Assembly: GCA_965658965.1 (NCBI GenBank)
Contig: CBFHVV010000048.1
Span: 1-20,975 of the forward strand
From: Croceimicrobium sp965658965
Lineage (GTDB): Bacteria > Bacteroidota > Bacteroidia > Flavobacteriales > Schleiferiaceae
Reading direction: 5' to 3'
Length of the DNA: 20,975 nt
Made by a program: the position numbers and the translations under genes. Under the pieces are notes generated by a model, which was given only the letters and a program-made list of their open reading frames with translations, did not search any database and had not been told where the DNA came from. Each line of letters begins with the position of its first letter. Position 1 is the first letter of the stretch. Shown here piece after piece: positions 8,659-16,558 of this stretch.

Positions 8659-9936
8659 TTACAACGAGATATGCAAAATAAGTTCAAACTGGTCCAGAGG
8701 TTCTCCAACCGCAGGATCAAACCTGGAATAGGAAGTCTGCAATTTCAAAGCATTATCGTAAAAGTATTTGGAAAATCCAAAACTGGTTTGGTTCATATCA
8801 GATAACACGGAGCCGTTAAAACTATCAAATTCAGGTGTAGTGTTAGCATATCTAAAATCAAAACTAAATCCATTCTTTGTCACATAACCAAATTGAATAT
8901 TATAACTATCCCCAAGACCTAAAAATTGACTGATTTGCTGAGGGGCCAAAATCTGAGTGGCAGATTCATCCAGGAAAACCAAATCAATTCCTGTAGCAGA
9001 TGTGTTGGCATATTCTGCCAAAAGACTAAAGCCTCTGTATTTCATCAAAATATCGGTGTAGAGTTGTCTGTAATCCGGTAAACTATCTTCACCATTTTGA
9101 TTAAACAGAAAGAAATCACCGTGGCTTTCACCTGTAGCACCACTGGCACCGGTATTCTGGCTTCCGGCAACCCCAATTACAAATTTTAATTTGTCTTCTC
9201 TGGCCAGGTCAACACTGGTAAGTTCATTACCCGGCTTAAAATAGCCTAAAGGATAAAGGTCTAAACGTCCACCAATTTTTACGCCGCCAAGATCTGAGTC
9301 TCTGGAATCCTGACCAAAAGAGTTACGCCCATCACCAGAGGTTAAAGCCGCCATTGGCATGATACCGAAATCACCAACTTCAAATTTGGATTCTACAAAC
9401 ACTCCAAATTCACGACCGGTTTGGGATAAGCTTTCGCTCAGCAAACTGCGGTTGACAAATTGAAGTCTGTCTTCTCTGTAGATCATTTCACGGTTATTGA
9501 CAAAGTTTTGCTTTTGGCCGAAACTTATTTTAACCTGTTCTACAGGTTGGTATGTCATATATACATCCATTAAAGGATTAGCTCTGCTAAAGTCTAACTG
9601 GATAAAAAAGGACACTTTTTCTTCAACGGCATTACCTTCAAACTGCAGGAAGGTTCGCTTGGAACGGAAGGTATTCACATCTTCCATACCGGACATGGTT
9701 TCCCTTAAGTAGCTAGGTTGAATAAATCCGGTGAGACCAAAGGAGTAATCGCCCTCATTAAACGAAAAATTTAAGCCGTTTCCTAAACTGTAGAAGGCTT
9801 TATTTATCTCCGTTTCTGTCTCGCTTCCAGGATCTTCCTCCTGGTATTCGTCCTTCGCGTTTCCTAAAGTTATTGATCCTAAAAAACAAAGAATGATCAA
9901 AAATTGGATGTTGGTTATGTCTATAAATCGTTTCAT
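8659..9936 (-). CDS. OprO/OprP-family outer-membrane porin (second copy)
   Basis: The chosen start is ATG at 9936, giving 425 residues. A frame-compatible GTG at 9957 exists but would put seven residues before the natural signal peptide MKRFIDITNIQFLIILCFLG...GNA (cleavage near residue 27). The mature protein alternates as expected for a 16-stranded Porin_O_P beta-barrel: GFIQPSYL and FRSKRTFLQFEG early, TGREFGVFVESKF in the middle, and an end in FELILHISL with a terminal aromatic/hydrophobic strand. OprO/P porins of Pseudomonas are selective for phosphate and polyphosphate. Here the neighbours suggest passage of other anions such as acidic peptides (inference). It starts 21 bp after the M14 carboxypeptidase stop and is a paralogue of the porin on that gene's other side. 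Confidence 0.8.
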   Translation of the reverse strand: MKRFIDITNIQFLIILCFLGSITLGNAKDEYQEEDPGSETETEINKAFYSLGNGLNFSFNEGDYSFGLTGFIQPSYLRETMSGMEDVNTFRSKRTFLQFEGNAVEEKVSFFIQLDFSRANPLMDVYMTYQPVEQVKISFGQKQNFVNNREMIYREDRLQFVNRSLLSESLSQTGREFGVFVESKFEVGDFGIMPMAALTSGDGRNSFGQDSRDSDLGGVKIGGRLDLYPLGYFKPGNELTSVDLAREDKLKFVIGVAGSQNTGASGATGESHGDFFLFNQNGEDSLPDYRQLYTDILMKYRGFSLLAEYANTSATGIDLVFLDESATQILAPQQISQFLGLGDSYNIQFGYVTKNGFSFDFRYANTTPEFDSFNGSVLSDMNQTSFGFSKYFYDNALKLQTSYSRFDPAVGEPLDQFELILHISL

Positions 9937-9957
9937 ATCGATTATGTATTTATGCAC

Positions 9958-11487
9958 TTAGTTATGTAATCTATATATAGGTAAAGTTTTTCCTTTTGCG
10001 GTTTTGATAAGACCAAAGCTAACGAAACTATTTGGAGCTTCGGGTTCTAAAAGTTCGGGCACCAAATTAGCACGCCTCTGGTTCATTTTGACCATAAATG
10101 TTCCGGTCCTAAAGGTTTTTTCCTCTTTTTTCAATGAGGCTTCAACCGTTTGTAATTTCATTTTTTCATAGCGAATAGGCTTTCTATAATAAGTGTCGAT
10201 GTGGTAACTTTCCACTTCAAAAATCTTTTCTTCGTCGAGTTCTTCGACCTCTATGCCTAAAGTTTTCATTTTTTTTACTAATAAGGTTTGGTCAGCATCG
10301 AGGATATAGGCCATTGGTCTTGTTCTGGAAAGTGTAGCTTCCGCCTTCCAGGCATCGCGCACCATCATTTCAAGCTCGATATATTCAACAGCGCTGACAT
10401 CTATAAATTTTACCTTGTCTTTATACACGGCTCTTTCACTTTCAACAACTACAGGGTTGCTTTGTTGTATGGCTTTTTCAATTTCACTTTTGACGAGTTC
10501 CGTGTTTTCTGCTGCTGCTCTTAGGTAGGCAACGGCAATTAGAAAACTGGAATGAATTCTTCGTTTAAAAGAGGTTCTTCCTAAGGCTACACCACGAATT
10601 TCAATAAGGGATGAAATGGTGTTGGTTAAAGCATTGTTGGAGGCACTGGAGCGCGCACTGATAGAGCCTTGGTTGATGTGAATATCGCCACTGACTTTTC
10701 GGGTTGAAATGTAGGGGTGATGGGTGTAATTAAACTCATCTAGAGATTTTCTGGCCTTGTTTATAAACAAATCGTTGGTTAAGTTTCTTATATTTTCAGG
10801 AACATTCAGGTTTCCGCTGTAAAGGAACATGGCATCGTACATGTTGGTTACCCCAAAATCGCCCATTCTGGCATAATCACGCCGGTAAGGCCTGTATTCA
10901 TGGAAATCTACGGCCACTTCAGGGCTAAAGTCCACATAAGCTTTTTTCAAAATCACAGTTTCAGGTGCCCTCAATTTGGTCTGGTCGCGATTAAGGTCAA
11001 GACCATTGGCAGCATATCTGTTGTTTTTAAGATAACCGTCTATGTTGGCCATTGGCACCATGGCAAGTTCAACATGGTCCAAAATATCTGTATAGTTATC
11101 GTCATTTAGAAGTCTGTCTAAAAGGTACAGCATACTTTCTGTGCTGGCAGGTTCGTTGCCGTGCAGACCGCCCTGCATCCAGACTTTTATTTTCTCATTA
11201 TCATTAGGGTTGGTGAGAAAAACCATCGGGATTTTTCTACCCTTTTGGCTTTCTCCAATAAACTCCATTGTAATTTTTTCTGAATGATTTTCAATTAAAT
11301 TATTAAGAAAACCCAATAATTCATCATAATTGGTATATCCTCTTTTCTTTTGTAGTGCAGGTGTGATATCTAATATCTCATCACTATTCGGAAAAAACTT
11401 TTCTGTTATTTTTTTAGATTGAGGTGTAAATTGTGCAGATGCACTTATAAAAATGACACTCATCAATATGGTAACTATATTTTTCAT
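9958..11487 (-). CDS. Secreted M14-family zinc carboxypeptidase
   Basis: The 509-residue protein has a signal peptide (1-19, ISASAQ). The M14 zinc-peptidase residues are all present: HxxE in GLHGNEPAS (His109, Glu112), substrate-carboxylate Asn-Arg in DLNRD (Asn166-Arg167), third zinc ligand His196 in DFHEY, and the general-base Glu296 in LIEIRG. M14 enzymes remove C-terminal residues or hydrolyse comparable amide bonds with one zinc ion. No sorting domain or lipobox is seen, so a periplasmic location is likely. A C-terminal region of about 180 residues after the catalytic domain is presumably a beta-rich accessory part. It sits between two OprO/P porin genes with spacings of 1 and 21 bp, so its substrate probably passes through, or is produced for, those channels. 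Which C-terminal residue it prefers cannot be read from the sequence. Confidence 0.88.
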   Translation of the reverse strand: MKNIVTILMSVIFISASAQFTPQSKKITEKFFPNSDEILDITPALQKKRGYTNYDELLGFLNNLIENHSEKITMEFIGESQKGRKIPMVFLTNPNDNEKIKVWMQGGLHGNEPASTESMLYLLDRLLNDDNYTDILDHVELAMVPMANIDGYLKNNRYAANGLDLNRDQTKLRAPETVILKKAYVDFSPEVAVDFHEYRPYRRDYARMGDFGVTNMYDAMFLYSGNLNVPENIRNLTNDLFINKARKSLDEFNYTHHPYISTRKVSGDIHINQGSISARSSASNNALTNTISSLIEIRGVALGRTSFKRRIHSSFLIAVAYLRAAAENTELVKSEIEKAIQQSNPVVVESERAVYKDKVKFIDVSAVEYIELEMMVRDAWKAEATLSRTRPMAYILDADQTLLVKKMKTLGIEVEELDEEKIFEVESYHIDTYYRKPIRYEKMKLQTVEASLKKEEKTFRTGTFMVKMNQRRANLVPELLEPEAPNSFVSFGLIKTAKGKTLPIYRLHN

Positions 11488-11488
11488 C

Positions 11489-12871
11489 TTAAAAGGATAA
11501 GGTTAAAATTAGTCTGAAGATGCCTTCGTCACCGGGATTGAGTTCAGAATCATTATTAAAAACGCCAAATTCTCCGGCTTCAACATACGTATACGACGCC
11601 TGAATTTTTGCGCCATAGCTGCGGCTTAGGTATTTGCTTACGCCCAGCGTGTAAAAATTTGGTCTATTAAAAAAGGCTCCGTTATTCAAAAATGAGTTGG
11701 TATCAGAATTGATATGCGTATAGCGCGCATCAATTGAAAAACCATTTTTAAATAGATATCCGGCCTGAATGTTGTAGGCCTCACCCAGCATCATTTGTCG
11801 TCTTACATATTCCTTTGTCGTATAGTCTCTAAAATTATCAGATGTGGGGTTTACTCTTCCTCTAAAGCTATCGGTGAGTACACTCACATCGGGGCCATAA
11901 ATGTCACTTCTCAAATTAATATCATTAGCAATATTTGTTGCAAAACTTTTATGGTATTCCCCTAAAACTGAAAAGCCTTTGTATTTGAACATAAAATCTA
12001 TTCCAAATTTAGCATAGTCGGGGAGACGTTCTTCGCCATCATCCAACACCCCGTTATCGTTGACATCATTTAAATATACAATTCGACCAGAATTTCGACC
12101 TCTTCTACTTGTAATGCCATCATTATAATTAAAAGTTGCGCCTACTACAAGCTTAGGGGTTTGTTCTCTAACTACATCAGCCTGTCGAAACTGTCCGAAA
12201 TTGGTAAATAAACCAAAAGGCAGAAAGTCTACTCTAGCCCCGTACTTTAAACCACCCCTGTCATTGGCGAACACGTTGGCCCCATCTCCATTGGTAATGG
12301 TCAGGTAGGGTTTAAGATAAGTTCCTCTTCCGGTTCTGAAGGTTCCTTTGGCAAAAAGCCCAAACTCCCTAATACTGGCAAAGGCTGAGGTTAAACGGCT
12401 ACGTTCCGGTAACTGCAAAGAATTTGAATTCATGAATAACTCACGGTTATCGGTATAGGAGGCTCGTTGCCCAAATATGATGTCTACTCTTCTGGCAACT
12501 TTATATGAGACGTAAGCATCCAAAAGGTAATTACTGGCATCGGTGATGTCGCTGTCTATCTGTGCTTCGTCCTGTCCAGCCAAATCTACTTGCAACCTGT
12601 AACTAAATCGTTCGTTAGCTGATTTCCCAGAAAGCCTTAAACGTAAACGTCTCATTCTGTAGCGGATGGCATTGGGCTCATCTGAGTTTTGGTAAGTTTC
12701 TACATCCATCCAGGGTTGCATGTAGCCTTGAATCTTTACAGTAGAGCCATTAATATTTGTAAAGTTATAGCCTTCATCAAAGTTGTAGGAATTCAGTTTT
12801 GTGTTTTGCGCAAACTGCTCTGAAAAACTCAGTAGGGTAAGTAGACAAACAATAATTTTAAAACCGTTCAT
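11489..12871 (-). CDS. OprO/OprP-family outer-membrane porin (first copy, with EF-hand-like loop)
   Basis: The start is placed at ATG 12871 (460 residues), which gives a clean signal peptide (MNGFKIIVCLLTLLSFSEQFAQ) and a 16-bp gap from iadA. The upstream ATG at 12898 would overlap iadA and add nine residues. The N-terminal barrel has QGYMQPWMDVETYQ and the arginine-rich RYRMRRLRLRLSG at about 70-82, the family position of the RRxRL block. REFGLFAKGTF and a final FRLILTLSF strand complete a Porin_O_P barrel. Compared with the paralogue at 8659, an extra loop (about 262-281) contains DVNDNGVLDDGE, matching the spacing of an EF-hand calcium loop. It is cotranscribed by spacing with iadA and the M14 peptidase (1 bp gap). 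Transport of acidic oligomers rather than phosphate is inferred from context. Confidence 0.82.
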   Translation of the reverse strand: MNGFKIIVCLLTLLSFSEQFAQNTKLNSYNFDEGYNFTNINGSTVKIQGYMQPWMDVETYQNSDEPNAIRYRMRRLRLRLSGKSANERFSYRLQVDLAGQDEAQIDSDITDASNYLLDAYVSYKVARRVDIIFGQRASYTDNRELFMNSNSLQLPERSRLTSAFASIREFGLFAKGTFRTGRGTYLKPYLTITNGDGANVFANDRGGLKYGARVDFLPFGLFTNFGQFRQADVVREQTPKLVVGATFNYNDGITSRRGRNSGRIVYLNDVNDNGVLDDGEERLPDYAKFGIDFMFKYKGFSVLGEYHKSFATNIANDINLRSDIYGPDVSVLTDSFRGRVNPTSDNFRDYTTKEYVRRQMMLGEAYNIQAGYLFKNGFSIDARYTHINSDTNSFLNNGAFFNRPNFYTLGVSKYLSRSYGAKIQASYTYVEAGEFGVFNNDSELNPGDEGIFRLILTLSF

Positions 12872-12887
12872 AGTTATGTGTTTAATA

Positions 12888-14036
12888 CTATAGTTCAAAA
12901 TTTCCTTTCACTATAATTTCTTTATCTTTCATCATATGCTGACCTTTCGCAAAAACGTCTAGGAGGTCTAAGTTTTCATCAAAACAGCAAAAATCGGCAT
13001 CATAGCCCACAGCGATTTTACCTTTATGCTTAAGACCTAAATTCTCTGCGGGATTGGTGGTGTTGAGTTTAATGGCTTCTTCAATTGGCAGTCCGCCTTT
13101 TTTTACTAAGGCCTGTATTTGTTCCAGATTGGCATTAATGGGTGCTTTTCTTACACCAATGGCTTTGCCGCTCTCATCAAACTTGGTTAATCCGGCATGG
13201 CCGTCTGTACTAAAAGTCATTTTATCTATAGGAACTCCTTCGTCTAAGGCATAAAGCACTGACTTAAAAGGCTCTGTATATTTTGAAGCACCAGTAGTGA
13301 TGTCTATCATGCCGCCAAGTTTAGCAAATTCAATCGCCTGGTCAAAAAGTTGTTTTGTTCTTCCTACGTGTGTTGGCGAAATATGCTTGATGGGAAAATG
13401 GTAGTCATTAACAAGCTCAAACAACACATCCATTTTACTGGGTAAATTCCCCAGGTGCAAATGAAGTATCCCTTTTTTGCCTCCAATCATTCCACCAACC
13501 ATGATGTCTCTAAGTTTTCTCACCAAATCATCTGCAGAAGGATAAGAAGATCGGATATCGCTAATGGCAATTTTCACCCCAAGGACGTTATCTATAAACA
13601 ACATGTCACCCTGAATACTGTCGGTGATGGTGACGGTATCCATACCGTAATAACCACTAAACATATAAGCTGAAAGTCCTTCCTGGTTCAAGCCTTTTAC
13701 CTTGGCGTAAAGTGTTCTTATGTTTCTGGCTGTTCCATCAGTACCTAAAAGACTATTGACTGTGGTGGATCCACAACTGATGAGTTCGCTAAGCTGAACC
13801 TCGGGCGTCATCGAGGCAAATCCTTCTTTGCCACCAGCACCAATTACATGAATATGCTGATCAATTAGACCAGGAGTGACGATTTTTCCTTCCAAGTCAA
13901 TAACCCTAGTATGCTTGTTGTCAAACTCCGAAAGATCATCATCAATAACCATGATTTTATCATTGGCTATTAAAATGTCTTTTATTCCCATTTTTTCAGG
14001 ACTGTAGAGATTTGTATTCTTTAATAGTTTAAGCAT
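12888..14036 (-). CDS. iadA: Isoaspartyl dipeptidase (beta-aspartyl dipeptidase), amidohydrolase family
   Basis: The 382-residue protein aligns by eye along its length with E. coli IadA, starting with YSPEKMGIKDILIANDKI (E. coli YAPEDRGICDVLVANGKI). Binuclear-zinc residues are present: His61 and His63 in DQHIHVIGAGG, carboxylated Lys155 in GVKIAISD, His194 in LHLHLGN, His223 in PTHVGR and Asp278 in STDGHAG. Tyr and Arg residues used for substrate (YYGMDTVT, near 129; Arg162) are also kept. The enzyme hydrolyses beta-L-aspartyl dipeptides, freeing aspartate and the second amino acid; it removes isoaspartyl products of protein ageing and also beta-Asp-Arg from cyanophycin. No signal peptide is seen, so it is cytoplasmic. 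It lies 3 bp after the DcuC-type transporter, which suggests that carrier supplies its substrate or handles its product. Confidence 0.93.
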   Translation of the reverse strand: MLKLLKNTNLYSPEKMGIKDILIANDKIMVIDDDLSEFDNKHTRVIDLEGKIVTPGLIDQHIHVIGAGGKEGFASMTPEVQLSELISCGSTTVNSLLGTDGTARNIRTLYAKVKGLNQEGLSAYMFSGYYGMDTVTITDSIQGDMLFIDNVLGVKIAISDIRSSYPSADDLVRKLRDIMVGGMIGGKKGILHLHLGNLPSKMDVLFELVNDYHFPIKHISPTHVGRTKQLFDQAIEFAKLGGMIDITTGASKYTEPFKSVLYALDEGVPIDKMTFSTDGHAGLTKFDESGKAIGVRKAPINANLEQIQALVKKGGLPIEEAIKLNTTNPAENLGLKHKGKIAVGYDADFCCFDENLDLLDVFAKGQHMMKDKEIIVKGNFEL

Positions 14037-14039
14037 AGT

Positions 14040-15419
14040 TTAAATAAAATGGTAGGTTAGCATAATGATTAAAGCCACGCCAATAGGTATGAGATTTCGT
14101 TTGACGATATCTATGGTGGAGACTTTTGCGATTTCGGCGGTGGCGATGATAACACCTGCTACAGGCGAAACGGTTCTGCCCATTGAAGCAGAAAACTGCA
14201 TAGGCAATAGTATTGAAGTGGTCTCCGCGCCAAGCCCTTTTGAAATTTTAGGCACCAGTGGACCAAAGGCAAAAAATGAAGCATTTCCGCTACCCATGAG
14301 CATAGAAGCTAAAAAGATCATTATTGTCATGACAATACCTATACCAATCAGACCAAAACCTGCATTTTCAGCTATGGCTAATAAACCTTCAATAAACTCC
14401 AGACTGATTAAGCCTTTGGCAAAAATGTCTGCAGTGATGATAAGCGTTACGACTGTTTTAAAAATATTGCCCATCCCGTTCCAAAAGATTTTTAGCGAAT
14501 CGAAAAGGTCTTTCAGTTTTCTTTTTCTAATCCCTTCAAAAATCAAAGCAATAAACAAACTGATGAACATGGCTGTGGTTGTATCTAAAGAAATCGGACT
14601 TGGAAATAGACTGAATAATTTTGAAAATACAATAAGTATCACAATTGGTAAAATAGGAATGATTGCATAAATCAATGGTACATTCGGTTTTTCTTTTTCG
14701 TTTTTCAACTTTTCAATATCTTCAGAAGCCTCAGGACTCTCACCTCTTTTTTTATCGAAGTATTTATTCACCAAATAATAAGTAATCATCATAGAAATGC
14801 TCAAAGGCCAAACTAGCGGAATTTGTAAATCTACCAAATATCCTATAGCCGTCAATTCAGCGATTGAAGCCGCACTAACGCTCATTGCAGAAGCAGGTCC
14901 CATGCCAAAGGCTGTTGCTGCTGTAATTACCGATACTGCCGATAATCTGCTCACCCCAAGGTTGACTAAAATAGGAAACAGAGACGCCATAAGCAATAAC
15001 CCTAGGCCTGCGGCGGAAGGAATAGATACAAACAACACCTGACCAATCGGAATCACCATCGAAGCCGCGATATAGGGTCTTTTCTTAAATAACTGAAGTG
15101 GTTTCATCGCCACATATACAAGCGCTTTGGACGCTCCTATCTTATCAATATATGCCACAAAACCACCAATAGCCATAATCATTAAGCCTACACCAGCATT
15201 GGTTTTACTAAAGGATTCTTTAATGTATCTAAAAAAATCGAAACCAATAAAGCCGGTTTTATCTTTTAGGGCAGGCAAATCATAATTCAACAGAAAGGAT
15301 ACGAGTAGCATCAATAGACCGGACACCAATAATATGGCATGCGGATTGTGTTTTTTAAGCAGTAGTCTGGCGACCACTACTATAAAAATCAGTGAAATGA
15401 TAAGACCTGTATAATCCAT
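14040..15419 (-). CDS. DcuC-family C4-dicarboxylate transporter
   Basis: This 459-residue protein has about twelve hydrophobic segments and matches the DcuC (C4-dicarboxylate anaerobic carrier) family. Visible traits are AGVGLMIMAIGGFVAYIDKIG near 75-95, the re-entrant small-residue stretch FGMGPASAMSVSAAS near 170-185, and MGSGNASFFAFGPLVPKI with ASMGRTVSPVAGVI in the C-terminal half. DcuC members exchange succinate, fumarate, malate or aspartate; some homologues are linked to peptides or amino acids. It precedes iadA by 3 bp and follows the lamin-tail lipoprotein by 11 bp, so it is mid-operon. It may import beta-aspartyl dipeptides or export/exchange aspartate-derived dicarboxylates (inference). 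A charged cytoplasmic loop (GESPEASEDIEKLKNEKEK) divides the two halves. Confidence 0.85.
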   Translation of the reverse strand: MDYTGLIISLIFIVVVARLLLKKHNPHAILLVSGLLMLLVSFLLNYDLPALKDKTGFIGFDFFRYIKESFSKTNAGVGLMIMAIGGFVAYIDKIGASKALVYVAMKPLQLFKKRPYIAASMVIPIGQVLFVSIPSAAGLGLLLMASLFPILVNLGVSRLSAVSVITAATAFGMGPASAMSVSAASIAELTAIGYLVDLQIPLVWPLSISMMITYYLVNKYFDKKRGESPEASEDIEKLKNEKEKPNVPLIYAIIPILPIVILIVFSKLFSLFPSPISLDTTTAMFISLFIALIFEGIRKRKLKDLFDSLKIFWNGMGNIFKTVVTLIITADIFAKGLISLEFIEGLLAIAENAGFGLIGIGIVMTIMIFLASMLMGSGNASFFAFGPLVPKISKGLGAETTSILLPMQFSASMGRTVSPVAGVIIATAEIAKVSTIDIVKRNLIPIGVALIIMLTYHFI

Positions 15420-15430
15420 GTGAGATGAGC

Positions 15431-16441
15431 TTAAAAGGAGCTACCGTCTATTTTTGTACCAGGTGAATATAAGGCACCATTAGCTTCCTCGATGTCCTGA
15501 TCGTGCTGTACAAAATCGCCGGTAAGGTCAGGGAATCGCGTGTAAGATTCATTCGGGTTGTTGGATAAAGGTTCTACATCAAAGGTGAGTACAACATTAC
15601 CATTAGCATCAGCTACTGTAACGAAGTCACCGGAATTGTTCATATTGATATTTTCTCCCTCAGATGCGGTTTGTACGATGGCGCCATCAAATGTGCCGTT
15701 AGGGTTTCCTCCGCCAAATAAAACAAGTACACCATTAACAGGAACAACTGTGTTTGGTGGAAAAACGTGTCTTAACTGAGAAGCATCAGAAACCGTCCAC
15801 CCGGACATATCGAGTTCTGGTCCTGAATTGAAAAACTCAATAAACTCATCTTCGTTTGGATCTCTGGTGCCATCATTATTAGCATCACCTGAACTTCCAG
15901 ATGCTGGATCGTAAAGTACTTCATTGATTAAAAATCCTAAGAACGGGCAACCGTTGTTTAATGGGTCGCCGGGCGTATTTGGACACTCATCTTCGTTATC
16001 AAACACACCATCTCCATCGGTATCTACATCATCGTCCTGAAGGTTAATTTGAATTTCTGAAGTCGAAAATTCTGAGAGTACTTGTGAGGCATCAAGGCTT
16101 AAAAGTATGCTTTCAGGTTCTTCAAGCTTGGTATCCTGAATGCTGTTTAGAACAATATCACCTAATAACTGACCTTTTGGAATTGTAATAACACTACTAC
16201 TTGTGTCGTAATCTTCAGATAAATCGGCTGAACCTGAAAAACTAAGATTAAAATTTAAGTCTTGAGAAAATGTGCCATTGAGGGTTGCCGTAATTGTAAC
16301 ACTGCCATCAGCTTCAGAAAGACTCTCATTGCTAGAAGAAAGTTCTACAACTGGTAAAATATCATCCGTCTCACAGGATAAAACGAAAATACAGCAAAGT
16401 ATACCGATTAAAGTTCTAAATGGTGTCATTAAATTGCTCAT
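15431..16441 (-). CDS. Surface lipoprotein with Calx-beta, thrombospondin-3-type and lamin-tail domains
   Basis: The 336-residue protein begins with a lipoprotein signal (lipobox FVLSC, Cys23). Residues about 30-137 look like a Calx-beta domain (LSEADGSVTITATLNG ... DLSEDYDTSSSVITIPKG ... LQDDD). Next comes a thrombospondin type 3 calcium repeat, DTDGDGVFDNEDECPNTPGD (140-159), and a lamin-tail domain (about 170-335) with LINEVLYDP, a calcium-loop-like GDANNDGTRD, DEFIEFFNSG and a final YSPGTKIDG. All three modules bind calcium or act as adhesive/structural domains outside the cell; no enzyme motif is seen. It starts the run that continues through the DcuC carrier and IadA, so it may hold substrate or another protein at the surface (inference). 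The C-terminal domain is clearly paralogous to that of the next gene upstream. Confidence 0.82.
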   Translation of the reverse strand: MSNLMTPFRTLIGILCCIFVLSCETDDILPVVELSSSNESLSEADGSVTITATLNGTFSQDLNFNLSFSGSADLSEDYDTSSSVITIPKGQLLGDIVLNSIQDTKLEEPESILLSLDASQVLSEFSTSEIQINLQDDDVDTDGDGVFDNEDECPNTPGDPLNNGCPFLGFLINEVLYDPASGSSGDANNDGTRDPNEDEFIEFFNSGPELDMSGWTVSDASQLRHVFPPNTVVPVNGVLVLFGGGNPNGTFDGAIVQTASEGENINMNNSGDFVTVADANGNVVLTFDVEPLSNNPNESYTRFPDLTGDFVQHDQDIEEANGALYSPGTKIDGSSF

Positions 16442-16483
16442 AAATTATAAATTAGAAGTTAGAGCTATAAAAGCTAATTGCAT

Positions 16484-16510
16484 GCTATTTCTATTTTATA
16501 TTGAAATAGC
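16484..16510. promoter_or_regulatory. Inverted repeat upstream of the lamin-tail lipoprotein operon
   Basis: GCTATTTC (16484-16491) and GAAATAGC (16503-16510) are perfect 8-bp arms around an 11-bp AT-rich centre. The site lies 43-69 bp before the operon's first ATG and downstream of the preceding gene's terminator, so it is a candidate operator. A TAGCTTTT on the minus strand closer to the ATG matches seven of eight TAnnTTTG positions. Confidence 0.35.
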
Positions 16511-16522
16511 TATGAATTTAAA

Positions 16523-16548
16523 AGGCTACTTTAATTAAAAAGTAGCCT
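16523..16548 (-). terminator. Rho-independent terminator after the T9SS lamin-tail gene
   Basis: Perfect 10-bp arms AGGCTACTTT and AAAGTAGCCT enclose the six-base loop AATTAA, followed on the minus strand by TTTTAAATT. It starts 11 bp after the stop codon at 16559-16561 and separates this gene from the operon that begins at 16441. On the plus strand only a weak AT tail follows. Confidence 0.75.
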
Positions 16549-16558
16549 AATGAAATCA

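Noticed and set aside
9937..9957. GTG start for the second porin at 9957
   Set aside because: GTG is rare in this group and would add seven residues before a normal signal peptide; ATG at 9936 fits better.
8659..12871. Phosphate or polyphosphate uptake as the role of the OprO/P porins
   Set aside because: No phosphate-related gene is present in the window, and all cotranscribed neighbours concern peptides or dicarboxylates. It remains possible but unsupported.
12872..12898. Upstream ATG start for the first porin at 12898
   Set aside because: It overlaps the end of iadA and places charged residues before the signal peptide; ATG at 12871 gives a clean signal.
14065..14670. Long plus-strand open frame (201 residues) opposite the DcuC-type gene
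   Set aside because: It lies wholly antisense to a well-supported transporter, has no recognisable domain, and its composition mirrors the opposite strand.
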